In this document: positions 6,424 to 12,157 of the stretch, one piece after another | Layout: every line of letters begins with the position of its first letter | Position numbering within the stretch: the stretch's first letter is position 1 | From: Synechococcus sp. PL34863bin_39 | GTDB lineage: Bacteria; Cyanobacteriota; Cyanobacteriia; PCC-6307; Cyanobiaceae | Assembly: GCA_011523155.1 (NCBI GenBank) | Contig: WTHL01000017.1 | Location: 1-12,157, forward strand | Direction of reading: 5' to 3' | Length of the DNA stretch: 12,157 nucleotides | Position numbers and translations under genes: made by a program | Notes under the pieces: generated by a model | What the model was told of the DNA's origin: nothing | The model's input: only the letters and a program-made list of their open reading frames with translations | Database searches by the model: none

Positions 6424-7296
6424 CCGGGGCTCGGCCGGCCACTGGGTGTCGAGGTAGCTGATCCCATCCTGTTCAAAAGGAATCGCGTCCAGCTGTTCGG
6501 CATCGAGGTCGGTCGTGCCCATGGCGGTGATCAGCCCACCGAGCTCCATCGGGCCCAGATCTGTTTTGAGATTGCGTCCCGCAGCCGTGATCAGTGCGGG
6601 AAGTTTGATGATGTTGTCCGGTTTCGTGAGTGAGGTGAACAGGCTCTTGAGCACCAGTTGCTGACGCGCGAGCCTCCCGAAATCCCCTTCTCCATCGTGG
6701 CGCCAGCGCAGAAAGCCCTCGAGGTCATTCCCTTTCAGCACCTGGGGACCAGGCTGCAGATCGATATAGAGACCCTGCGTGCGGTCGACGTAGTACAGGC
6801 GCTTGGGGACATCCACGGTGACGCCTCCCATCAGGTCGCTGATGCTGCGGATGACCTCCAGATTGATGAGCATGTGGTGGCGAACCGGTCGACCCATCAG
6901 CCTGCTCAATTCTTGTTTGACCGCGTCAGTCCCTCCGTAGGCGTAGAGGGCATTCACCTTCATCGGTCCGAATCGAGCTGAGTCGACGTAGCTGTCGCGG
7001 GGAATCTGCGTGATCTCCGTGGTTCCGTTGCTCACCCTGATCGTGAACATCGTGTCGGTGTTGCCACCGCCGGCATCCATCCCGAGCACCACGATGGTTC
7101 GATTGCCGATGCCCGTCCAGGAGGCGAAGGGGTTCTCCAGAGGCAGACCCAGCACCGTCTTCGGCCGGCTGGTTTCCGGCAGCAGCACCATGCTCAGGGG
7201 AACGGCAAGGGCCAGCCCCGAGGCGAGCCCAAGAGTCACGGCGATCACCAGTGATCGTGCACGTGGTCCAACCCTGGTGGGCAGAGGTGTTGTCAT
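6415..7296 (-). CDS. LytR-CpsA-Psr (LCP) family protein
   Basis: LCP proteins are membrane-anchored phosphotransferases that move undecaprenyl-linked glycopolymers onto the cell wall or related acceptors. The 293-residue protein has a cytoplasmic basic N-terminus, one transmembrane helix (about 15-38) and an extracytoplasmic LCP domain (about 65-225). Motifs seen are VVLGMDAGGGNTDTMFTIRV (69-88), TQIPRDSYV (96-104), KVNALYAYGG (113-122), GGVTVDVP (157-164) and FGRLARQQLVLKSL (206-219), which carry the conserved Asp and Arg residues expected to bind the pyrophosphate lipid. A tail of about 70 residues follows without a recognised domain. AGGAG lies about 15-20 bases upstream of the ATG, longer than ideal. 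It lies 66 bases downstream of the antiporter on the same strand, so read-through is possible. The exact polymer in cyanobacteria is not shown by the sequence. Confidence 0.92.
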   Translation of the reverse strand: MTTPLPTRVGPRARSLVIAVTLGLASGLALAVPLSMVLLPETSRPKTVLGLPLENPFASWTGIGNRTIVVLGMDAGGGNTDTMFTIRVSNGTTEITQIPRDSYVDSARFGPMKVNALYAYGGTDAVKQELSRLMGRPVRHHMLINLEVIRSISDLMGGVTVDVPKRLYYVDRTQGLYIDLQPGPQVLKGNDLEGFLRWRHDGEGDFGRLARQQLVLKSLFTSLTKPDNIIKLPALITAAGRNLKTDLGPMELGGLITAMGTTDLDAEQLDAIPFEQDGISYLDTQWPAEPRNN

Positions 7297-7362
7297 GCCG
7301 AAACTTTAGGTCTCCTCCTGTCTCCTTTTAAGAAACGCTTCCACTGGTCTGTCAGGCGGCTC

Positions 7363-9534
7363 CTATCCCATCAGGGGCTCACTGATCACCATGGAGGCGC
7401 AGGGCAGCTGGTTCACCAGACTGCTCGTGCGATCGCTGGCGGGGATCGGCAGGCCGCCCACCCGGCGCCGCTGCGATCTCAGGATCACCAGGTCATGCTC
7501 TCCTGCGCGTCGCTCGATCATGGTGTTGATTCCTGGGCCCCGCACCAGTTCGATCGCGATGCGCGCGGCTTGCTGGCCACGGGGTTTCCACCGACTGAGC
7601 TCTTGGGTCATCCAGCCGTGGTCGTGATGGCTGTAGCGAGGGTCATGCACATGCAGCAGGGTGATGTGGATGCCCTCAGGGTCCTCTGCGGAGTCCATCA
7701 GTCGCAGCGCTAGTTCGAACTGCTCTCTGGCACTGGCCGAAAAGTCCTTGATCGGCACCAAGATCCGATTGAGGCGTGTGGTTGGACACGCCTGAAGATT
7801 GGCCACCACGACCGGGCAGTGGGCGCTGCGGCAGACCCCATCCACCAGATCCCCGAACAGCCAGTTGCGCAGTTTGTCCGGTCGGCCTGCGCCGATCAGA
7901 AGCAGATCTGCACCATGCTCTAGGGCGCTGCGACTCATGCCTCCGGCGATGTCCTCATCCAGGCGAAGCAGGCTGCGGGTTGACACATCCAGCCCCCGTC
8001 CGATGCGATCGGCCTCCTGAAGCCGCAACCGGGCTGCGGCCACAGCCTGGTTCAGCCCTCCGCGTGCCTCCTCGAGGCTTGGACACACCAACGCCAAGGG
8101 CAGCAACTGACCGGACGATCCACCGCTGCCGTGCACCAGCCGGGAGGCGAGGCTGAGCAGCTGCTGCTCGGTTGAGGGGTTCGCCACGGGCACAACGATC
8201 CTCAGTGGCCGTCGCACCACTTCCCCCGGTTCGTCATCGGTCGAGAGGTTCAGCGTTGTCCATTCGGGGTGTTCGGGATAGCCCCCCCCTGGTTCGGCAG
8301 GCTCTAAAAGACGAGCAACGGACCGGGCCGTCAGAACCGGGCCAAGGGTGGCGGTCACGACCATCAGCACCAGCACGCTGTTCAACACGATCGGCTCGAG
8401 CAGGCCTGCCTGATAGCCGATGAAGGCGGTCGCCAGGGTGGCGGCCACTTTGGGCATGGTCAGCGACCAGATCATCAACACCTGATGGCGGCTGTAGCGA
8501 AACCACCGGCCTGCCATCAGGGCCGCAAGACCTTTGCAGCCCAGGGCACCGATCAGCATCAGTCCTGTGAATTTGAAGTTGCTGAGGCTCGCAGCGATGC
8601 TGTTGAGATCCAGAAGCAGGCCGAGATCAATGAAGAAGATCGGGATGAAAAGAGCTCCGCCCACGAAGATCACCAATTCCTTGGCTTTGCCCTCAGGCAG
8701 AACGGAATTCACGGCCAGGCCGGCCAGGAACGCACCGACGATCTTTTCCACACCAGCCAGTTCAGCTCCCAGAGAAGCGATGAACAGTGACAGGATCACG
8801 GCCAGAAAGACCCTGTTGTCATCGGTGATGCTGCGCATCCAGAGGCGTTGGCCGACCATGCGGATCCCGGCGATCACGGCAACTGCAAAGATCGCGATGC
8901 TCAACAGGAGTCCCGCGAAACCGACCGGCGTGAGATTGCCCTTGCCCATTCCGAGAGCGACCGCCAGAAGCATCAAGGCAGCGATGTCCGTGAGAATCGT
9001 GCTGCCGATGCTCACGATCACGGACTCATCGCGCTGGGCGCCATAGCTCCGCACGATCGGATAGCCCAGTGGTGTGTGCGATGCCATCAAGGCCCCCATC
9101 AGCAGACACGGCACGAGCGGAAAGCCGAACAGGCTGCCGATGGCGATTCCGGTGGCTGCTCCCAGAACGAAGGTGAGGGATCCGAACGCCATCGAACGGT
9201 TCCTGACCCGTTGAAATTCCTCCAGGTCGATTTCCAGGCCGACCGTGAACAGGAGATAGATCGCTCCGATGTCGGACAGCAGCCGGATCGTTTCGCCTTC
9301 CGGCTGCAGCCATTGCAGAACATGAGGGCCCGCCAGGACACCGGCCAGGAGCAGCCCCACAAGATCCGGCAGTCGCAGACGCCGGAAGATGGGTGGAACG
9401 ACCACCGTGATCGCGAGAAGCAGGGCGAAGATGCCAACGGGATGGTGCATCAGGTGCGACAGGGCATCACCCTGGCCCCCGTCAACGAGGCTTCCAGCGG
9501 CAATCAACACCGTGTTGAGAGGATCCGCGGTCAC
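7363..9534 (-). CDS. CPA2-type cation:proton antiporter with two USP-like domains
   Basis: The 723-residue membrane protein exchanges monovalent cations (Na+ or K+) for protons, by family inference. The Na+/H+ exchanger domain covers about residues 30-405 with roughly 12 hydrophobic helices. LPDLVGLLLAGVLAGPHVL (55-73) and LLFTVGLEIDLEEF (94-107) are typical CPA2 motifs, and TILTD (179-183) marks the helix with the expected ion-binding Asp (Asp183), preceded by Thr. A linker (about 405-443) leads to two tandem universal-stress-protein-like domains (about 444-580 and 588-718), presumably cytoplasmic and regulatory. Neither shows the standard USP nucleotide motif: the first has GAGRPDKLRNWLFGD, and the second, RRRVGGLPIPASDRTSS, is more divergent. 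The GTG start at 9534 overlaps the exporter stop by four bases (GTGA). Ion specificity is not deducible. Confidence 0.92.
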   Translation of the reverse strand: MTADPLNTVLIAAGSLVDGGQGDALSHLMHHPVGIFALLLAITVVVPPIFRRLRLPDLVGLLLAGVLAGPHVLQWLQPEGETIRLLSDIGAIYLLFTVGLEIDLEEFQRVRNRSMAFGSLTFVLGAATGIAIGSLFGFPLVPCLLMGALMASHTPLGYPIVRSYGAQRDESVIVSIGSTILTDIAALMLLAVALGMGKGNLTPVGFAGLLLSIAIFAVAVIAGIRMVGQRLWMRSITDDNRVFLAVILSLFIASLGAELAGVEKIVGAFLAGLAVNSVLPEGKAKELVIFVGGALFIPIFFIDLGLLLDLNSIAASLSNFKFTGLMLIGALGCKGLAALMAGRWFRYSRHQVLMIWSLTMPKVAATLATAFIGYQAGLLEPIVLNSVLVLMVVTATLGPVLTARSVARLLEPAEPGGGYPEHPEWTTLNLSTDDEPGEVVRRPLRIVVPVANPSTEQQLLSLASRLVHGSGGSSGQLLPLALVCPSLEEARGGLNQAVAAARLRLQEADRIGRGLDVSTRSLLRLDEDIAGGMSRSALEHGADLLLIGAGRPDKLRNWLFGDLVDGVCRSAHCPVVVANLQACPTTRLNRILVPIKDFSASAREQFELALRLMDSAEDPEGIHITLLHVHDPRYSHHDHGWMTQELSRWKPRGQQAARIAIELVRGPGINTMIERRAGEHDLVILRSQRRRVGGLPIPASDRTSSLVNQLPCASMVISEPLMG

Positions 9535-11354
9535 AGATTCAGGGGCTCATCGGGTTGCAGACCGGCCTGGACGCGCCAGAGGTCGGCATAGGCACCACCC
9601 TGCTGAAGCAGATGATCGTGTTGGCCACGCTGCACGATCCGGCCCTGGTCGAGAACGATGATCTGATCGGCGTGTCGCACAGTGCTGAGTCGGTGCGCAA
9701 TCACCAGTGTGGTTCGGTTCGCCGTGATCTGCAGCAACGAACGCTGAATCGCCGCTTCCGTTTCGTTGTCGACGGCGGCCGTCGCTTCATCCAGCACCAG
9801 CACCGGTGCATTTTTGAGAATGGCTCTCGCCAGGGCGATGCGCTGACGCTGGCCACCCGAAAGCCGCTGCCCCCGCTCGCCGACGAGCGTGTCATACCCC
9901 TCGGGGAGCGCAGCAATGAAGCCATCGGCTTCGGCCAGCTCCGCCGCCTTGATCACATCCCTCCGACTTGCTGACGGCATGGCGTAGGCGATGTTGTCAG
10001 CCACCGAGCCATGGAAGAGGTACACCTCCTGGCTGACCAGCGCGATGCTGCGGCGAAGATCGCGGAGGTCAAGTGAGTCGATCGCATGGCCATCCAGAAG
10101 GATGCTCCCCTGATGCAGTGGGTACAGACGCAGGAGCAGTTTCACCAGTGTGCTTTTGCCAGACCCCGTGGCTCCCACGATCCCGACGGTCTGGCCGGCC
10201 TCGATCGCAAGACAGAAGTCCTTCAGAAGCGGGTCACGGTGGCGGTAGCCGAAGTCGACATGGTCAAAGCGGATCGAGCCCTTGACCCGCGAGGGGTCGA
10301 GGGACTGCGTCCCACTCCGGATCTGAATCGGCGTGTCGGTGAGATTCAGGACCCGTCTGGTCGAGGCCATCGACCGCTGGTAGTCATCGAGGGTTCGACC
10401 GAGGGTGGTGAGGGGCCAGAGAAGACGCTGGGTGATGAAGACCAGAAAGCTGTAGGTCCCGATGCTCAGCGTCCCCTGCCACGTTTTCAGACCTCCGATC
10501 AACAGGATCGCGATGAATGCAAAGAGGATCGCGAAGCGGATCAGGGGGATGAAGGCAGCTGACAGCCGAATTGCCTGACGGTTGCAGAGCCTGTAGGCGT
10601 CGCTCTGCAGGCGGAGTTGCTCAAGCTCCCAGGGTTCGGCGGTGAAGCTCTTGATCGTGAGCATGCCGTTGAGATTGTTGGCAAGCCTGCTGCCCAGGTC
10701 TCCAGCCTTGCGGCGCACCTCCTGATAGTGGGGCTTCAGGCGACGCTGAAAGCGGAGCGACCCCCACAGAATCACTGGGATCGGCAGGTAAGCGAACAGC
10801 GCCACCTCAGGGGCGGACAGGGCCATGGCGCCACCAACCAGAACCACGGTGGTGATCAGTTGCAGGATCTCGTTGGCGCCTCGATCGAGAAAACGCTCGA
10901 GCTGATTGATGTCGTCATTCAGAACCGTCAGCAGTCGGCCGCTGCTGTCATGCTCAAAAAACTCCATCTCCAGTTGCTGGAGATGGTCATAGGTTTCAAG
11001 GCGAAGACTGTGCTGGGTTGTCTGCGCCAGATTGCGCCAGAGCACTCCGTAGAGATATTCGAACAGAGACTCGCCACTCCACACGGCGAATGACAGAGCA
11101 GCCAGAAGCAACAGCTGGCTGGGAACACTCTCAGGGCCAAATCGAGCCATCCAGGCGGTCGTCCCGCCGTCAACCTGGCTGGATGCCAGAACGTCCACTG
11201 CCAGGGCGATCAGAACCGGAGGGGCCAGATCGAGAAGTTTGTTGATGACTGAGCAGACTGCTGCCCAGATCACGAGTGATCTGTGGGGGCGCAGGTGGCG
11301 CAGCAACCTCTGCAGGGTGGATCTGTCGGAAATCAAGCGTTCTGTTGCGGACAA
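9531..11354 (-). CDS. ABC exporter half-transporter (MsbA / multidrug type)
   Basis: A 607-residue fused permease-ATPase that should work as a dimer to export lipids, peptides or drugs. The membrane domain (about 20-325) contains hydrophobic helices near 26-55, 80-105, 162-200 and 268-310, and coupling-helix-like segments FFEHDSSGRLLTVLNDDINQ (132-151) and LNGMLTIKSFTAE (228-240). The nucleotide-binding domain (about 358-600) is complete: Walker A GATGSGKST (394-402), Q-loop SQEVYLF (Gln442), signature LSGGQ (499-503 region), Walker B VLVLDEAT (518-525) with catalytic Glu, and the H-loop His554 in IAHRLST. Nothing indicates a dead site, so a homodimer is likely. The TTG start at 11354 has AGGA eight bases upstream. 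Its TGA overlaps the antiporter GTG, so the two are probably translated together. The substrate is unknown. Confidence 0.94.
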   Translation of the reverse strand: MSATERLISDRSTLQRLLRHLRPHRSLVIWAAVCSVINKLLDLAPPVLIALAVDVLASSQVDGGTTAWMARFGPESVPSQLLLLAALSFAVWSGESLFEYLYGVLWRNLAQTTQHSLRLETYDHLQQLEMEFFEHDSSGRLLTVLNDDINQLERFLDRGANEILQLITTVVLVGGAMALSAPEVALFAYLPIPVILWGSLRFQRRLKPHYQEVRRKAGDLGSRLANNLNGMLTIKSFTAEPWELEQLRLQSDAYRLCNRQAIRLSAAFIPLIRFAILFAFIAILLIGGLKTWQGTLSIGTYSFLVFITQRLLWPLTTLGRTLDDYQRSMASTRRVLNLTDTPIQIRSGTQSLDPSRVKGSIRFDHVDFGYRHRDPLLKDFCLAIEAGQTVGIVGATGSGKSTLVKLLLRLYPLHQGSILLDGHAIDSLDLRDLRRSIALVSQEVYLFHGSVADNIAYAMPSASRRDVIKAAELAEADGFIAALPEGYDTLVGERGQRLSGGQRQRIALARAILKNAPVLVLDEATAAVDNETEAAIQRSLLQITANRTTLVIAHRLSTVRHADQIIVLDQGRIVQRGQHDHLLQQGGAYADLWRVQAGLQPDEPLNL

Positions 11355-11395
11355 ACAGTTTTTCCTGAGTGTCAGTTCTAGACCGGTGTTGACGA

Positions 11396-11405
11396 TCGAG
11401 GAGGT
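11396..11405 (+). promoter_or_regulatory. Strong ribosome-binding site of the 66-residue protein
   Basis: GAGGAGGT at about 11398-11405 closely matches the anti-Shine-Dalgarno complement and lies a few bases before the ATG at 11409. Most genes in this window have much weaker sites, so this one helps decide that the small ORF is translated. Confidence 0.7.
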
Positions 11406-11408
11406 TCC

Positions 11409-11609
11409 ATGACCCGTTCACGTTCGATCAATCGTTATCACCGGTTTGTGGCCAGGAAGCGTCGCCGGGGTCTCCGCGCCGCTCTCCCCCATCTGAGCCC
11501 GGATGGTGCTCAGTCGCCTGACTCCGTGGAGGTCACGTCCCGTCTTCAGGCCCGTGCCGCATCGGAAGACCTTCGCCTCGAGCTTGCCAGCCTGGATGAA
11601 GGTGTCTGA
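11409..11609 (+). CDS. Hypothetical small basic protein, 66 residues
   Basis: The gene is not recognised. Its best support is the strong ribosome site just upstream and GC-rich third positions. The N-terminal third is very basic (SRSINRYHRFVARKRRRG, residues 3-20), suggesting binding to nucleic acid or to an acidic partner. The rest is neutral to acidic and could form a helix (VTSRLQARAASEDLRLELASL, about 42-62). No signal peptide, cysteine or membrane segment is visible. It is divergent from the ABC exporter (54 bases between starts) and convergent with the RRM gene; the hairpin at 11641 may end transcripts from both sides. Ribosome-associated or regulatory roles would be guesses. Confidence 0.6.
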   Translation: MTRSRSINRYHRFVARKRRRGLRAALPHLSPDGAQSPDSVEVTSRLQARAASEDLRLELASLDEGV

Positions 11610-11635
11610 GGTGGCGTCTCTTTAAGGATGACCCA

Positions 11636-11666
11636 CTAAAAAAGCCACCGCATCAGCGGTGGCTTT
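11636..11666 (-). terminator. Intrinsic terminator of the RRM gene
   Basis: AAAGCCACCGC (11641-11651) and GCGGTGGCTTT (11656-11666) form a perfect 11-bp stem with a four-base loop. On the minus strand the stem is followed directly by a run of six T (through 11637), a textbook rho-independent terminator placed after the RRM stop at 11697. On the plus strand only TTT follows, so ending of the 66-residue gene's transcript here is possible but less efficient. Confidence 0.9.
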
Positions 11667-11672
11667 GATCGA

Positions 11673-11690
11673 TGTCGCGATGGAGCGACA
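11673..11690 (-). other. Second hairpin in the RRM gene 3' region
   Basis: TGTCGC (11673-11678) and GCGACA (11685-11690) form a perfect 6-bp stem with a six-base loop, between the RRM stop codon and the terminator. It has no T-run of its own and may protect the transcript 3' end. Confidence 0.4.
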
Positions 11691-11696
11691 GTCAGT

Positions 11697-12026
11697 TCAC
11701 CAGCGATTGCCGCCGCCACCGGCGTAACCACCGCCGCCGCCGCCGCCGTAGCCACCGCGGCCACCGCCGCCGCCACCGGTGCGCTCACGGGGGGTTGCCT
11801 TGTTGACGCGGATCATCCGGCCCATCCACTCAACATTCTGAAGATCGTCGATGGCTTTCTGTTCGTCAGCGTCACTTGCCATCTCGACGAAGGCGAAACC
11901 GCGTTTGCGGCCGGTCTCGCGATCGAGAGGAAGGCTTGCACTCTTCACTTCGCCGTACTGGCTGAACAGGTCGAGCAGGTCTTCCTGCTCAGCCTGGAAG
12001 GAGAGGTTGCCGATGTAGATGGTCAT
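11697..12026 (-). CDS. RRM RNA-binding protein with glycine-rich tail (Rbp type)
   Basis: This is a 109-residue single-RRM protein of the cyanobacterial Rbp group, which bind RNA and are often cold-responsive; some have been linked to mRNA localisation near thylakoids. The RRM covers about residues 1-80, with RNP2 IYIGNL (3-8) and RNP1 KRGFAFVE (41-48), each with its aromatic residues. The remaining 29 residues are a short low-complexity tail rich in Gly with single Arg and Tyr residues, ending NRW, encoded by runs of GGC/GGT/GGA codons. The start MTIYIGNLS is fixed by homology, yet AGGA directly abuts the ATG with no spacing. The gene has its own terminator downstream and a repeat-bearing leader upstream. 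The numbered paralogue (rbpA to rbpF) cannot be assigned here. Confidence 0.95.
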   Translation of the reverse strand: MTIYIGNLSFQAEQEDLLDLFSQYGEVKSASLPLDRETGRKRGFAFVEMASDADEQKAIDDLQNVEWMGRMIRVNKATPRERTGGGGGGRGGYGGGGGGGYAGGGGNRW

Positions 12027-12157
12027 TCCTGTGGGGACCGTTGGACGTGAGTGATCAGTGAAGTCGTGGTCCGGAAAGGAAGTCCTTGATGCTGAAGCTG
12101 GTGAGCTGAAGCCGGGGGGAGCGAGCCGATCAGAGCCGAACGCTGAAGCTGATGCCT
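12027..12157 (-). promoter_or_regulatory. Upstream leader of the RRM gene, with short repeats
   Basis: These 131 bases upstream of the RRM start contain no convincing ORF. They hold three copies of GCTGAAGC (plus strand 12091-12098, 12105-12112 and 12142-12149; GCTTCAGC in the sense of the gene). A clear -35/-10 pair is not visible. By analogy with cold-regulated cyanobacterial rbp genes this may be a long 5' untranslated region, but that is inference. The region continues beyond the window. Confidence 0.4.
12091..12149. repeat. Three direct copies of an 8-base motif
   Basis: GCTGAAGC occurs at 12091, 12105 and 12142, in the same orientation, within 59 bases of non-coding DNA. The spacing is 14 and 37 bases between starts. 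It may be a protein-binding repeat, a structural RNA element, or the 3' end of a neighbouring feature outside the window. Confidence 0.45.

Noticed and set aside
7429..7436. GCGATCGC octamer (HIP1-type palindrome)
   Set aside because: Only one copy was noticed, inside a coding gene. HIP1 is meaningful when highly repeated, and marine Synechococcus generally lack that enrichment.
8848..9591. 247-residue plus-strand open frame
   Set aside because: It is antisense to the antiporter and the end of the ABC exporter gene; its product is low-complexity, rich in H, R, Q and D, without motifs. It is a shadow of GC-rich coding DNA.
11701..11780. GCC/GCG-rich triplet-like repeat as an independent repeat element
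   Set aside because: It encodes the glycine-rich tail of the RRM protein and is explained by runs of Gly codons.
1..12157. Search for CRISPR arrays, tRNA/rRNA, insertion sequences, prophage or toxin-antitoxin genes
   Set aside because: None was seen: no regularly spaced repeats, no transposase motifs or terminal repeats, no tRNA cloverleaf, and no integrase or phage proteins.

Overview
The window looks like chromosomal DNA of a marine picocyanobacterium, most likely Synechococcus or a close relative. It encodes a PsbP-like (CyanoP) photosystem II lipoprotein and a short RRM protein with a glycine-rich tail of the cyanobacterial Rbp type. It also has the neighbourhood psbP / recR-lipA, tightly packed genes, GC-rich third codon positions and weak or absent Shine-Dalgarno sites. 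The species cannot be fixed from this sequence.

Layout. (1) Positions 1-526: the 3' part of bioB on the plus strand, entering from outside the window. (2) Positions 527-897: 371 bases with no secure gene; the best candidate is a 73-residue minus-strand ORF. (3) Positions 898-1197 (minus) and 1320-1538 (plus): a small DUF1330-like protein and a divergent 72-residue hypothetical protein. (4) Positions 1708-4197: a compact plus-strand cluster of trhO (tRNA U34 hydroxylase), a GST-DUF952 fusion and a GNAT-like protein, with stop/start junctions that overlap or lie one base apart. (5) Positions 4157-5735: recR-lipA on the minus strand; the lipA 3' end overlaps the convergent GNAT-like gene by 41 bases. 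(6) Positions 5809-6363: psbP, divergent from recR. (7) Positions 6415-11354: three minus-strand genes, transcribed in the order ABC exporter, antiporter, LCP protein. The exporter and the CPA2-type antiporter (with two C-terminal USP-like domains) share a GTGA overlap. (8) Positions 11409-11609: a 66-residue basic protein with a strong ribosome binding site. (9) Positions 11697-12026 (minus): the RRM protein, with a clear intrinsic terminator at 11641-11666 and a repeat-bearing leader that runs off the window.

The genes are mostly housekeeping: cofactor sulfur insertion (bioB, lipA), recombinational repair (recR), tRNA modification (trhO), photosystem II (psbP), envelope assembly (LCP), export and ion exchange, and RNA binding. 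I see no phage, transposon, CRISPR, rRNA or tRNA, and no convincing new defence or biosynthetic system. The points most worth a second look are the recR start (the conserved N-terminus lies upstream of every ATG/GTG/TTG), the GST-DUF952 fusion inside a translationally coupled operon, the exporter-antiporter coupling, the inverted repeat bracketing the psbP ribosome site, and the repeats in the rbp leader.
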